Of a stretch of DNA of 64,000 nt, positions 1 to 26,759 are shown piece after piece. A program made the position numbers and the translations under genes. The stretch covers positions 675,390 to 739,389 of the forward strand of contig JAKNDB010000018.1 in assembly GCA_024305405.1 (NCBI GenBank), written 5' to 3'. Position 1 is the stretch's first letter. Each line of letters opens with the position of its first letter. The DNA is from Dirofilaria immitis. Taxonomy: Eukaryota > Nematoda > Chromadorea > Rhabditida > Onchocercidae. Below the pieces are notes generated by a model. The model worked only from the letters and a program-made list of their open reading frames with translations, was not told where the DNA came from and ran no database searches.

Positions 1-197
1 TTTTCGCATTTTTATAATTTCTGAATTTAAGAAAATGTAAAATTTGCAAATGTATTGAATTTAGATTTCGTCGAGAATATTAATTTCTTGAAATTAATTA
101 TAAAACATTAAAATTATATGAAAACCATTCAATAATATATTATTATAATGCAAAAAATTGAGAAATAAGAAGTAATAAAATATAAAATAATATAATT

Positions 198-305
<108 letters not shown>

Positions 306-3300
306 ATATATTATCATCTGTCAATTATTTTATCTATGCAAGAAAGGTATGAAAACTTGTTCATTTAAAACATTCGAATTAATAACTTAAAAATGATATT
401 ACGGTAAGTTAAAATATTAATAATGTTTTGGACGGAAAAAAACTAAGTAATAAAAGTTATGAAAAAATAAAATATATTCTACGATTTATTTATTTATTTT
501 TTTAACACAATAAATATTTCATAATTTATTTGTAAATATTTGTAGTATGCTATTTTTTATTTGTTTAATTATTTGTTTATTGCTTCATTGTACTTTGTTT
601 TTTATTTATCATTCGTTACATGTAATAATTACTTTTTAATCTATTAATATTCTATATACCTAACTGTTACTTGTTTGTTTATATTTTAATTATTTATTTT
701 GCGAAACAAATAAGCAAATACAAATAAATTTTGAGTACTATTTTCATTTACTTAATTATTTCCTTATTGTTTATTCGAATCTGCTTCCTTGTTTATTTAT
801 TTTTATTTCCTTATTTCTGGTCTATTTGTTATCACCACTTTTTGATATATTAGTATTTTTATCTTATTGTTACTGCTTTACTTACACTTTAGTTAAATTG
901 ATAGTTTAGTGATTAAAACTGCGCACAAGAAATTGGAATCGATTTTTATGATTGAAAAAATGTTTTAATTTTATAGCATAGCATTATTTAAATCAAATTA
1001 GAATTATTGTATTTATATTCAAATTTTTCGATCTCTAAAATTTGATAATTTATCGATTATTTTATTTTCTCAAAACAATAATTGAATAAACAATGAAAGA
1101 ACTAAGAAATTTGTTGAATAAGTAATAAAATTGGCTCGTATTGGAAGTTTAATTATTAATGAAGCTTATTTGATGGCCAGTAATCAATTATCTGTCAAAA
1201 TTCATTGTGACTAATTGAAAAAGCAATTGGCCATAAAATTTCATTTAACAAAATAACCATCTTTCACATTTTCTCATCCATTTTCCTATTTTCCCATTTT
1301 ACTTTTAACTATCTAAGATTTCCTAATAAAATGGGAAATAAAAAGAAAAAGAAAAATTAAAAGATAAAAAACTATAAACATACATTTGAAATATTTCTAA
1401 TAAATTATGCTAATTCATAAATTGTATTTTATATTTATTAAACAATTTAAAAGTAAACGTTAAATTTCCTTTAATTTTAAGACTATAAAAAAGTATAAAT
1501 ACATTTTAGTGTTATTAATTAAAAATTATTAGTTCGAATTTTAAGTTAATTTCTGAGAATAAATAATAATTGTTACAATTTAGGAAAATATAATTCTAAA
1601 TCGATATGTGAATAATAATATTTTAGTTTAGCAAATAGCTAATTTAATGATAAATATTTTATTTACTTTTCAGGCAAATATGAAAATTAAATTAAATGTC
1701 ACTTTCTGTTAATATAAATTTGCGACAAAATTTTCAACTATCATCCCCAAATTTAGTACTTCCAATTTGAAATTTGCATTAAATCAAGATAATAAAATGT
1801 CAACTTCTTAAATGATAATTGAATATATTTATCAGGAAATTTATGATATCATTTATCAAATTTTTTTGCCATATTTTTAAAATAAGTTATAAAAGTTCAT
1901 AACAATTGCGGCTTTATTTTATTCTCTAATTCACCATTTTAATATGCTATGTCGTTTTTATACAAACTTCAAAGTATATAAATTAAAATGTTGATCTGTC
2001 AATTTTAAATTTATTATTCTCTTCCAAAATTCTAAATTTTTAAAATTAATTTATAAGCTGCCAACTCGTTAAATAATAATCAATAATTGAATAGATTTGT
2101 TGGAAGTCCGTTACATAATTCTCAGCTGTCAATTTCAAATTTATTAATTTCAATTTCGCATTTCTAATAATTTGAGATAATAATATATAAACTTTTCAAA
2201 CAATAACTTATAATTTGAAGAGATTTGTTGGGAAATTTATGATATCATTTTTAAATTTTTTATTATAATTTTAAATCGATTTATAGGAAATTTAAAAATT
2301 CTTACATTTTAGTTTTATTCGTTTAATTCATTCATTTAATATGATATTTAGAATTATTATCGTACAAATTTTAAAATGTATAAATTGAAATTTTTATTGA
2401 AATTTTAATTCTTTTTCAAATATTAAAGTGAAAAAATCAAATTTCAATAAATATTTTTTATATTATTAACAGTTATCAATGTTATCATAGGATATCAATG
2501 AGCATTACATTTGTTTTTTTGCTTTTTTTTATTTATAAAAATGAGATCCTGAAGTTTATTTTATAATTCATTGTAATTTATAATTCTATCTAGCAAAAAT
2601 TAAAAGATGGAAAAAGGGAAAGAGAGAAATGCCTATTTTTGCAATTTATCCTTGTGTAATCTATTTATTGTCTAATTTGGTTAAGATAAAATGTTGTTTA
2701 CTAATATTTATTTTATGTGTTTCGGTTTCTTTTTTTTTTTTTCACTTTTCTTTATGCCATTTATATTTTATAAATTAAAATAATTAAATTTAATTATATT
2801 TGTTAGGATAATATTAATAAATATTTTAGAAATTATGTATCACATTGAATTTTAATATTTTTCAAAATTTTTCTTAGCTATTTATTTCATTACATTTGAT
2901 TTCTTCTCAAACAATATTATGTTGTAATAAATAGTGTTATATCGATTGATTGAGATTTTCATAAATTTTTTATATAATAAACTTAATTGCGCCTGTTTGG
3001 AAAAAATTAATGAATAAAATTATATGCTACATTTAATTTCCATATTTCTCGAAATGCTCTTACTTCTTTACTTCAATTCATTTCATTTCTATTCAAAAAT
3101 ATCATTTCTTTTTTTTTTTAATAATTTCATATCAACTGATTACGACTTAGGTTATTATCATTTGATAGTTAAAATTGAAAATATACACGATAATCATAAA
3201 TTGTTTAAATTAGAATTTTGATGTTACATCTTTCCTTGTTTCATTCTTCTCTCTCTTCTCTTTCTCTCTCTCGCTTTCTTTGTCTCTTCTTTCTCTCTCT

Positions 3301-3831
3301 GTACTTCGAATTGTTGATAAATAAATGATAAAACAAGCAAGCATTTTCATTAAATTTTTAATTATTTGTATAAATAATGATTTGAATGAAAAACTCTTTA
3401 TTTCAGAACTTCCATTTAAAACTTAATATTTTGAAAAAAAAGTATGGAAAAAAAGTTATGGACAGGTGCAAGATAGAATTGTAAATTGTCCGAAATTGAA
3501 GTTTTAAAAGTTTTGTTTTAAAGAAAACTTTCATTATCAGCCATAGAAAGAAGTGATCATAAGCTGATAATCATAGAAGGTATTATTCAAAACTTGAATA
3601 TCATAATAACGCATTTTATGTGACCCATAGATATCAGATATTATCAATAAAATCATCGTAATAATGCACAAAATTCGATTATCGTAGTATTATGGTATTT
3701 ATTTCAACATACAATAAATGATAAAAACATAAATATCAAATTAAACAATTCGGTTGAAATTTTTTTCCTTAACCTATAACCTACAGATATATTTTAAACT
3801 AAAATATATTTAAGCTTCTGCTCATAAAAAT

Positions 3832-3965
3832 GTTAACATAGCAATAATTCTCGATGTTTGCATTTATTTTAATTTAGTAGTTCTCGATGTTACATTTATA
3901 ACTTAATGATTCTTGATGTTATTTTTGTTTTAATGCAACAATTCTTGATGTTATAGCTATTTTAA
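3832..3965. repeat. degenerate tandem repeat around TTCTCGATGTT
   Basis: Four imperfect copies of a roughly 40-bp unit containing TTCTCGATGTT or TTCTTGATGTT followed by a T-rich spacer. A related phrase recurs at 26352-26361. Confidence 0.6.
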
Positions 3966-6900
3966 TTAATCCTAAAATTGAATTAGCAAAACTGAACTAT
4001 AAATAAATAATAGGTTGACGACAATTCAATTCTATCCAATATCATTTTTTCATTTATTTCTCCTACATTAACTTTTATTCGTTTTATTTTAATAAACTTT
4101 TAACATTTTGTTGAAAAAATTTTTTCCATTTGAAAATCTCATTTTATCAAAAAGAAAAAATATTTTCAAAGGAAAAAATTTCTAAAAATACTAAAAATTT
4201 ATAAATAAAAACCTTTAAAAATGTATAAATATTTCTTAGAATATCAAAAAATTATCTGCCCGCATAATTATTTCCTAATGGACCGTAATATTGCAATAGC
4301 GATTTTAATAAAATTTCTAACATAATTAATCAGACTTATTAAGATATTCTAACTAACGCATATTTAAAAGATGTGTTTCAATATTCATAATAATTTTTAG
4401 AAAAATCATCATATATTATCATAAATTAATTTACTGATAAAAATATAAGATTGTGATATTATCATCACTGATTCTAATCAATAACAATGTTGATTTGCTT
4501 AATTACTAAACTGAATTTTCATTGTTTTTCATATCCTAAGATAAAAACAACATATCAGTTAATAAAACTATCAAAAGAATGATAAGCCGATTTTATAAAT
4601 TTTTGAAATATTTAGTGAAAAATGTAAATTTTTGTAATATTCTTCGCTTTAATATTATATGATCTGCTTGATGTATTAAACTGATCAATCCGAAATTAAA
4701 TCTAAAATTAATTGAGATTAATATACATACAATTAATTTATTTATTTTAAGAAATATAAATAAATAAATATAAAACTTCCATTTTTACACTTACCATTTA
4801 TACGATAGAGAAAATATAACCATCTTCATGATAATCATTATTTCTTACGATTTATATTGACGAAATTACTCGATTACGTTCATTTGATGCTCAATTACTA
4901 TGAAATTCAGTTTAATTATAAAATTTTTATTAAAATTGCGATTGGCAATATCATTTAATAATTATTACATTTCGATGTTTGTTAATTGTTATTAAATTCA
5001 TCAAATTCATTCAGCTTATCATAAAAGTTTAGCTAAATTCTTTTCTCAAGACATTCACTATTAATATCTAAAAAAGTCTTAATCAAATAAAGATTACAAT
5101 TGACGATAACAACTGATAATTATACATTTTGATATTTGTTAATTGTTATCAAATCCATTATATTCATTTGAAGAAGTTTTTCGGCCTGTTATCGAAATTG
5201 AAGAAGCGAAAGAAGTCGGAAAATCGATAATAAAATAAATAAATAGATAAGAAAATGAATTTTATCGATTTTAAAGTAAATAGATAAATGAGTAAACAAT
5301 TTTATAATAATAAAATAAATGATTAGAGAAGTAAACAAAAACAAAATTTCTTTTCATATTAATAATGAATAAATCATATGATATTATTATACATCAAAAA
5401 TATTATTAATTATTCAAAATTTATTTATTACTATTATTGTAAAATATAAAATTAAAAATTTAAAATTCGAAATTATTAGAAAATTTAACGAATTTATTAT
5501 AAAGTAAATAATTAAAAACATTTCTAATTTCAAATTAAATTCTTTTTTGCATTAATAGATCTAAATTTAAATTTAAAATGTAAACATTCGAAGTTAATTA
5601 TTTTTATGATAAATATATGATATTATTGTTATATATATTTTTTCGAAAATATTACTTTTAAATAAGAGAAAAAATCATTTCGAAAGTTATTTTAATGTTA
5701 CAATTGTTAAAATTATTTTAACGAAATCATTTTAATGATCAACAAAGAAATAAAATCGTTGAATCATTTTGATCAACAAAGAAATAAAATAGTTGTTTTA
5801 TGTGAATTTGGAATTTATAAATTCGAGAATCTTGTCATTATCTTGTGTCTATTATTATTCTTTATCTTTTGATTAATACTTAATCCATCATACTATTTAA
5901 TTTCATCTATTACCATGTAACAATAATTTGTTTGATTTAAATTTCACGATATTTTTAGATAAAATTTTATTAATAAATTGATTCTTCAAAAAATTTTTTG
6001 TTCAAAATTTTATTTCTAATTATTGATTAATCGATTATTGAAAACCTCAAACGATAAACTGAAAGTTTTTAGAAATATACTTAAATCCTAAAAATCTTTT
6101 TAAAAGTATTAAAAAATAAGAGAGAGACGAACCTTTTCTTCATTGTACCAAATAACCAAATATTTATTCTATTATCGAAATATATATTGATTGATGAAAT
6201 TTATTAAAATCATTCATATTGGATGCCATTCAAATTTATATCATTCATATGATTTTCTAAAATTTTCTATTCCAAAGTGATCGTCTATTAAGCACAAATT
6301 TTTTTTTCTATTCATAATTCCATAATTATCATAAATTAATTAATTGATTTTTTTGTTAAAGAAGTAAAAAGAGAAAAATTATAAGCAAAAGTTTTGATTG
6401 AGAATGAAATTTAAAATTCATCGAGAAAATTTCGTTAAAAGTCTTTTAAAACCTTCTATAGATTAAATATAAATTTATTATAAATCATATATTTAATTAT
6501 TGCTGCTAAGAAAGAAAAGAAACAAGAAAGACATATATATAATAATTTTATGATACATAAAATATTACATTATATTTCAATAATCAAATTGTTCGCCTTA
6601 TCAGTGATTGTATTTCAACAATGATCAAACTGTTTACCTTATCTATAAAATCAATTACCAATTAGATGAACAAAATTTAGTTACTGCTAATATAGGTTGA
6701 ATAACCTAAGCAAAATAATTCATTCTCGACAAGATGATGATGGGATATTCATTTCAATATTAATTTAATTTAATTTTATAAAAGACAAATTGCATGTTAT
6801 AATGACGAAATTTATTTTTTGTTTTTTCGTTGAAATTGTCATCTGTATCAAATTGATTAATCCTTCATTTTCTCTTCTTTTTTTTCCTAAATTCAAGAGA

Positions 6901-9900
6901 TCGTAAATTACAGAAAAAATTGTTTATCCAAAATGTTCTTTCTTAATATATTTGATATTTATGTTCATTTAACATAATTTTTGATTTTTATTGTTTGATT
7001 TCAACTAATCAATCTATAAATATATTTTAATTAATGAGATACAGGTCATAGGAAAAAAATTTTACCTTAACATATTTAATTCTCATTTTAACATATTAAA
7101 TAAAATTTAATTTATACTCATCAAATTATAAGACTATTGCTTAAGTATCGGAGTCATGATATATGCAAATTATTTACAAAGATACAAAAAAATGTTGAAT
7201 TGTGTCAAGTACATACTATCGAAGAAATGATACTTTTCCAAAAAAAAAAAAGAGAATATCATTCTTATCAGCAACATGTATTTGACACCTTAGAATTAAT
7301 CAAGCTAAAAATATATATTATAAATATAAATTTCAAAACATTCAAATTATTTAGTTCTATTAGCGAAATAATTTTTCTGTGAAATATTTCCCAAATATTT
7401 TTGTCGATTGTTTTTCATTTTTTTTGCTTTTTCTTTGCTAAAATTTATGACTTACAATTTATTGGCATATTTCATTTGAAAATATTTAACATTTTTCATA
7501 ACTTTTAATCACTAAATATTTCACAAAAAAATTTATCCAATTTCCAAGAAATTATAAATAAAACATTTGCATTTATGATAATGGGAGAATTCTGATTACG
7601 ATAAAATTCTGAAGATAGAAATTACGGATTGATTTCAAATAGCTTATTATAAATTATAGAATAATCGATTACGAAAGACTTTAAATGAGAAGATGAAAGT
7701 TTTCAGAAACATTCGAAAATTAGATTTTAGAATACTTTAGAAGCATTGAATGACTACATTTAGGAAATAAAAAATATTTAACTTCTGATGTGTGATCAAA
7801 GAGTTTGAAACTTTCATGTACCATATTTTATTCCCATATAATTAAGTACTTGATTCCAATTCGATGCAATTATTGCATTTTTATGGTAAATATCATTAAT
7901 CGAATATAGAAGATAAAATAATTAATTGCGATTTCATTATTCAATTACAATTATTATATTTTTATAATAAATATTATTAATTAAATATGTAAAATTATTT
8001 ATAAAATAAGTACTGTACTGTAGTTAATATATTTTTATGACAAATATTGTCAAAGAAATATTTATTAAAAAGTTATTTTTCAATATTTAAGTAAAAATTT
8101 TTCTTCTTTCACTCATTCTACCTTCGACTACTTCATCTTCTCTTAATTTCATTTTTTTTTCTTTGAAAATCAACAAGCAAAGAAAAAAATGAGGCATTTC
8201 GTTTAATTTATTCAGTGGCCATAAAAGAATTAGTAAGGAAAAGTTGCTGGACAAAATAGAAAAAGCTTTCAACTGTTATTTCACCATCTCGAAATTTACT
8301 TCCAAATTTCTTTCATCTTATATCCAATTTTTTTTTTTTTTTGGTTTAGGGATGAAAAAAGGAGAATAGAAACTTTTCGTCATTTTTAATTTGTTTCAAC
8401 AGAAAATATCTTTTAAAAAAATGAGAGAGAAAGAGGATAAAGTATTTCATTTATTTTATAAAATTTCAAAATTTGAAACAAATCATTTCATTCAAGGAAT
8501 GAAAAAATAAAATTAAAATTATTAAATTATGTTTATTTATTATTAAAAATTTTAGTTATTAAAATTATGCTTATTTTCCTCCGTGTTTGCTAACTTTCCT
8601 TAAATTTTTTTACCTATAAAATATATATCAGTAAATATTTAAAAGAAAAAGAATTTTTGAAAATTTAAAAAATATATTCTTGCTTAAAAATTTAATTATT
8701 CTTAAATTTATCATCCTTATTAAATTTAGCAATATAATTTATAAATTTGTTTCGTTTGGGTAAATTATTCGAATTTTGATTAAATATTCGTTTCGAACAT
8801 TTAAGCAAATTATTCGAATTTTGAATTTTGAAAAAGTAAAAATGTTCGAAATAGTTTTAACTATTAGTGCTTTGCTTAATCAATTTTATTTGGCATCAAA
8901 TTTTTGATATTTTTGAATTCTATATCATCAATTTTGAAATATTGCAATATACTTACATCGAATACTTTTCTCAAATTTAATAATTTTCGTTCGCAATATT
9001 CTCATTGATTGATCGACAATCAGAAATAAAATTCAAAGTATGTTAATGAAATTTAATTTACGTATGTAAGAATTTTTAGAATTGCAGACATAAATTTTCA
9101 TGAAAAATTCGAATAAATTGAATAATTTTTAGTTTTGTGAAATTTTCAGACAAACTTTATACTTATTTCTATTTGAAAAAAAAATAGATAAAATATTCTT
9201 TCTTTGCTTGAAATGAATGAAAATTGTCACTATTCTATCAAATGCAGTTATTTTAGGCTTACTTATTCTAAAGCTTATTTTCATCAAAATTGAATAATTT
9301 CAAATTTTATACTAACCAGTTAGTTAGCCAATATTCTGGCTATAATTTAATGTTTAATATATTTAGTGAATTTGTCTGAAACTTTTAATCAATATATCAT
9401 ACTGTATCTTATTGAAGACTGAAGATACGATATTCGCAGCATTAGTTTAAGAAACATGGTATTTGGTACTTGTATTTACAAAAATATCCAAGATAGTTGC
9501 ATTATAAAAATGGAAATATGGAACAGAAAAACAGAAGAGGAGTTTAGATTAGAGTAAATTTTCTGATTAAATCAAATTTTTAATTTAAAATTTCCAATTT
9601 TCTGTCCCAAAATTATCAAACTATTTTTCGAAAATTTGTTATACAATTTTCAAATTCTCAGATAAGCTCGATTTGAAAAAAATTTATAGTTTTATCGCAG
9701 AGCGATTTTGTAAAAAAAAGAAATTTATTGAAAATTTTTTCTCGAAATGATTAAATTAATTTCCAAAAATTTTCGACGTATTATTTTGATCAAATCAATT
9801 TGTAAATTATTTTGATCAAATCAATTTGTCAACCTATGGCAAAAGATTTTGCCATAAGATTTCCTAAATTTTTTTCATCGAAACGATTAAATTATTTTTC

Positions 9901-10148
9901 CAAAATTTCACGATTTTAATATTTCAAATTAGATCAAATTTGCATTGTAACAATTAAACAAATTTAAAGTTCCTTTTTTTATCATTTTCTTAATATTATT
10001 ATGCTTATTGATATTAATCAATAATTATATTGTAATAATTTATCAAAGAATTTAAATCTTATCATATCTTTTCGTTCTTTTCGTCTTATCTTTTTTCTTT
10101 TCTTTTTTCAGTTAATTTTTCTTCGTTTTTGTTTTCATCTTTCTACAG

Positions 10149-10234
10149 GACATATTTTATTTCATCAAATCCAAACACGCATCAGAAATTTGCATGAAAG
10201 AATTGATGGTAGAATTGCCAAACGAATTAATTTG
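10149..10234 (+). other. weak candidate coding exon (unassigned)
   Basis: A long pyrimidine tract ending in TTTCTACAG is followed by 86 bp open in one frame (residues ...SKHASEICMKELMVELPNEL...), then TG|GTAGGA as a possible donor. Local G+C is higher than in the flanks. No partner exon and no family are recognised. In this base composition an 86-bp open stretch can occur by chance. Confidence 0.2.
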
Positions 10235-13200
10235 GTAGGAAGATAATTCACTGGAAACCCTTCATCTTTTTCCTATCTTTTCAAAAAACTTTTACTTCCT
10301 TTTTTGAATTGGCGAAACTTTTCTTTTATCTTTTTCATTTATCCTTCTGATAATATTAACTCTTTCATTTACATGCACCTTGAATGAATCGTTTTTTTTC
10401 TATTTATTCAAAAATTTGATAAAAAAATAATTAAAAATTTATGCATAAATTATATTATGTGCATGTTTTCGAAATAATAAATTTCATTATTTTAAAGATT
10501 TTATTTTTAAATATTACAAATTTTTTAAATAATGAAATTTTGTGATTGAGATTGAGAGACACATTTTGAGACATTTTGATATTAGAAAGAAAGAAAGAAA
10601 TCAAAATTAGATTAAAAAATATTCAAAAATTTAATTTATATTTAAAAAAAAGTACAAATTATACCATACAATGTATGTGTTTTTGAAATAACAAATTTCG
10701 ATAATTTATTCTTTAAATTAGAAATTTCAAATACAACTATTATTGGATGTGTAATGAAATTTTCTTTAAACTTATATTTTAAAACTGTGAAACGAATACG
10801 ATATTTTCTTTCTGTTCATTTATGATAATACGACAGAAAAATAAATATTTTATGAAATTTTTTTAAATTTGCATTATAAAATTTAGAAAGGAATAAAATT
10901 GCTTCCTCATTTATGTATGTTTTATATTTTTTTGATTTGTTCGTTTTTATTTTCTCATTTAACCAAAAATGAAAATATTAAATGAAAATCCATTCAAGCA
11001 TTTATTTATTAAATGGGATAATTTATGCATGAAATAATTGTATAAGAAAGTAAAACAAATACTAAATTTTAAGTATAATTTTTATTTCGTTTTTAAGAAA
11101 TTTTTATGAAATAAACAAAATATTTGTTTTTTTATGAAATAATTTATTTCTAAAAATTCATTTATTTCATTCATTTATTTTATAGAAGCATCAAAAATCA
11201 AAATAATAATTACTTACGATAAGTGAGAAAATTGAAAAAGAAATAAAAAGTTTTACTCTTCGATATTCCATTTATATTAACGCTAAATAATAGATTTTTC
11301 ATTTAATAATTTCAAGCAAAAAAAACAAAAATTTATTGATAAGTGTTAAAATTAAGTAATAAAATTTGTTTCATCGAAATATTAGGAAAGAATGTTAAAA
11401 TTGAAATGAATTTTTATGAAATTAAGAAGAAATTTATCATTCATTTTTGTTAAAATTAAGCAAAAATTTATTATTGTTTCATCGAGAATTGTTGTGTAAA
11501 TTAAATTTGACAAACGGAAAAAGAAAAGAAAAATTAATATGAATCTAAGATTTCCTCCGTTTTCTCCTTCTATGAATTATTTCATTTTTCGTTTGATAAA
11601 TTTCAATTTTGACATTTAAGCGAAGCAATGATATGATAAATGATATGCATAAAAATTGGTTTTAATTTAAATTAATTTTTTCTCAAATAAAATAGCGTAT
11701 TTTTCTCTCGAAGCATATTTTCATTCGTATAGAATTTTGTTGAAAATTAAAACGATCGCTGATAAAAATTAAAAGTTGAAAGATTGTTTTTATGAAAAAA
11801 TCTTTTGAATTTATTTATCATAAATTAAAAATAAATGCGCAAAGTTTTGAAATATTTCTAAAACTTTTATAACAAATATTTTGTAACGTTGATCGAATGA
11901 ATAGATGGAAAGAGGAAATTGAAAGTATCATTGAAGTGTTATCTGAAGAATTTGAATCTCCCGAGAATATAGGAAATTATATGGAAATAAATAGAGTTAT
12001 CGTATGGAAAAAATTTTTAATGTCAATCGATTTTTATATTTATAGCCAATTACGCTTAGAGTTTTATCGTATTTAAATATATAATAAGTTTTATGGGAAT
12101 TTTAATTTTTATTGATGTTGCTATATAATTGTTGCTTTTAAAATATTTTAGTTCTGAGATGATTAAACTAAATTCTTTTGATGAAAATTTGAATTCAAAA
12201 AAATAGCTAAATATCGAAGAACACTTATAATGATTAAGCAATGTAATTTAATTCTTTTCTGCAAGTTTCAAAATTATAATTTCATTAAATTAAATGTTAT
12301 GATATGCATATCATTGCTTTGCAATATCAAATTTAATCTTTTTTTTCCTGAACTTTACTTTTGTTAATCAGCCCTCTTTTATCACTGTTTTGTCGTTTTC
12401 CGATATTATCTTCCAATGTAAATAATTAAACTTTAAAATTCATCCTTTAATTCATTACTTAAATTTGAATATTTTTCAAGATCCTCCCTTCATGATTGCA
12501 TTATCACTTCCAAATTATTATCTATTAATACAAGTAATTAATTTTTATTACTTAAATTTAAATATTTTTAAATGCACAAAATTTATTTACATATTTTGCA
12601 CATTTTTATTTTGAAAATTTTTCTCTTATCTGTCAAAAAAAAGAAAACAATTCGTTTTAAAAATAAATAGGACAGCAGAAAATTTATGAAGTTTCAGCAT
12701 TGGTAACTTCTATTAGCCTATCTTCAAAATATTCTTTCTTTCCTTTCTTTTTTTTTCTGTTAAAGTTCTAAAAAGATAAAAGGGGAAAATCATTCTAAAA
12801 TGTTTTTGAGAATATTTTTATTCTCCAAAGTCCATTCTATCCTTCGTTTCTTTTTTATTTTGAATGCTTCTTCTTTTGTTTTTATTTTAAATAAAAAAAA
12901 ATTTTACCCTTTTATACATCAAAGAATAGTTTAATGCAATTAAATAATTGTAATCGAATCTCTTTCCTTTTTTATTCAACAGCAATGGAATATTCTATTT
13001 TTGATTATTATTCTTTATCATTATGATAATTATTTATTCATAAAATTTTTCTTTCAAATCATTTGAATAAAATTAAAAATTAAAATTTAAATCCGAATTT
13101 TGTGCCAATTTGAAAGTGAACTTATCTTATCTCTTAGATCATCGCGATTGCTAATAAATTTGTTATTAAACAAACTAAGAACAATAAATATATTTTGATC

Positions 13201-13523
13201 CATTTTTTTATTCCATAATAATGATTATTATTATTCATAGGTGAAGAGAATTTTTGAAATTAAAATTCATCTACGCTCAATGCATTTATGCAATATTTGT
13301 TTTAATATATCTTATATAAAATAATTTTGAATGAATAATTTCATTTTTATATATTGTTTGATTATATGTTAATAATCAATTAATTAAACTATTAATTGCT
13401 CAAATAAGGCTTAAAAAGCAGCTCTGTTCACTTTTTTATTATCAGTAAATTTCATAAATATTATTAATATAATCTTGTATCTCTTTTTCCAATCAAATAT
13501 TTGATCAGAAGGAAAAAAAAGAA
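10235..13523. other. AT-rich gene-poor DNA upstream of the globin gene
   Basis: Only AT-rich sequence is seen. The last few hundred bases must hold the promoter of the globin gene, but no recognisable element stands out and no clear trans-splice acceptor precedes its ATG. Confidence 0.5.
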
Positions 13524-25085
<11,562 letters not shown>

Positions 25086-25544
25086 TAAGCTGATAGGCGG
25101 AATAATCAACGCATTGGAGTACTAAAGAGATAGAAGAAGTTTGCTTTAGAAATTTCTCCTGATGATATCGAATGATCTTCATGATATTTATTTTTGACCA
25201 GCAGATTCTTGATTTGTGCTATTTCAAGCAATTTCTTTTGTGCTATTTCAAGCAATTTCTTCTATTCGTATATCTATAAAATTTTCAATACTTTTTATTA
25301 TGTTAGGATTATTGTTTACATAACTTTATTATTTTGTTTCTGTAGAATGATATCATAATGATTTTCTGTGACTTTAAAATAATCAATAATATATTTCCAC
25401 TCCCAATTTTCGATTATCTCGTAAGTATGAATATTTGACTTATACCTTTCCTTTCATATCTAATATATTTCAATCGAATTCAATGCGATTATGTTTATGT
25501 AAAAATTTAAAAACATTTTTTGTTGACAACGTTATCGTTGAAAT

Positions 25545-25606
25545 TATGCGCATGTACGTACGTTTATGTATGCGTGTATGTATACATCCATACGTGTATA
25601 TATATT
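25545..25606. repeat. alternating purine-pyrimidine GTAC/TATG tract
   Basis: A stretch of GCGCATGTACGTACGTTTATG followed by TATGCGTGTATGTATACATC and CATACGTGTATATATA, almost perfectly alternating, downstream of the globin stop. Such tracts can adopt Z-DNA. No function is implied. Confidence 0.6.
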
Positions 25607-25809
25607 TGATATTTCAAACTTTTCTAATTTTATGATCAATTTCCTTCCAAATTTCAAATTTGTAAAATTTTTGCTAAAATTTATTTATTTGTTATTTAAT
25701 AACAAAAAAAAATAAAAATATTTCGAGATGAAATTAATATTCAAGATATAAATAAAAATTTTCAAAATATAATTTAAAGAGAGAATGAGACTTTTTTTTG
25801 ATAAATGGA

Positions 25810-26046
25810 TATTGTCAACGGACTATTCAATACCGTAACGAGTCATAATAAAATCTGGAATCGATAAAACATCCATGAGAAAGCATATTTGTTGAATAAA
25901 ATAGAAATTTAAGTTTTGATAATACGAAGATAGCCTTTTTTTCAATTCAAAATTTTTTTTGATAAAAACTGCTGAAATTTTATATGTTTCATCGATTCCA
26001 GACTTTATTATGACTCGTTACGGTATTGAATAATCCGTCGACAATA
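25810..26046. mobile_element. MITE-like element with 63-bp terminal inverted repeats
   Basis: The left arm 25810-25872 (begins TATTGTCAACGGA) and right arm 25984-26046 (ends TCCGTCGACAATA) are reverse complements with only about five mismatches, separated by a 111-bp AT-rich spacer without a frame. Long, well-matched inverted termini and no coding capacity fit a non-autonomous DNA transposon. A target-site duplication is not obvious, so a simple palindromic repeat remains possible. Confidence 0.7.
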
Positions 26047-26114
26047 CATTAAAATATATTCCATCTAGTATTGTGTTAGTATCAATGAATGATAAGGTGC
26101 AGCTATTCTGATGA

Positions 26115-26315
26115 AGCATGTGTCATTTAATTGTCGATGTCGAGACTCGAGACTTGAAGCAAAATGAAAAAAATGAAAAAATTGGCCATATGTCTCGATA
26201 AATATAGTAAATATGCTGCTATCGAGACTAGAAAAAAACTCAGCCACATGTTCGATAAATATACCATTTAATTGTTGATGTCGAGAGTTAAAAAGAAAAA
26301 AACTTGACCATATGT
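26115..26315. repeat. short direct repeat (TGTCGAGA...CATATGTCTC)
   Basis: Two imperfect copies of a 70-100 bp block: TTTAATTG(T)CGATGTCGAGA followed by a stretch of AAAAA/GAAAAA, then GGCCATATGTCTC or GACCATATGTCTC, at about 26127-26198 and 26268-26320. An intermediate partial copy (ACTCAGCCACATG) lies near 26238. Confidence 0.55.
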
Positions 26316-26657
26316 CTCATATATTTCAATTTTTCAGTTACAGCATAATGAAATTCTCGATGTTAAAAATACGATCAAATCATTTCTTCTCAAATTTAAG
26401 AATTTAAGGGAAAATATTACAGTAAGAAATTTAAAAAAATTAATGGAAAAATTTAATTGAAAAGCTTCGAACTCAATCAAAAAGTTTTAAAGCAAAAAGC
26501 TTACTGAATGATTAAGAAATCTTAAACTAAGGAAATATATCAACCCATTATATTACAGTAATGTTGGAATTAAAAAGGGATAACTATAATAAATATTTCT
26601 GTTTCATTCTTTGCAATATATCTATCTCTAGGCAACAATTTCTTCAAAACGATCCGC

Positions 26658-26739
26658 TGACGAGAGTGGGATTCGAACCCACGCCTCCGAAGAGACTGGT
26701 GCCTTAAACCAGCGCCTTAGACCGCTCGGCCATCTCGCC
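26658..26739 (-). tRNA. tRNA-Leu(AAG)
   Basis: Minus-strand cloverleaf of 82 nt. The acceptor stem GGCGAGA pairs completely with TCTCGTC (one G-T pair), and the discriminator is A. The A box is TGGCCGAGCGG and the B box GGTTCGAATCC. The anticodon stem CTGGT/ACCAG closes the loop TTAAGGC, giving anticodon AAG (Leu, CUU). A class II variable arm (TCTCTTCGGAGG region) is present, as expected for Leu. CCA is not encoded, as usual in eukaryotes. No intron. Confidence 0.97.
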
Positions 26740-26759
26740 CACAAATTCCTATGTCGGCT

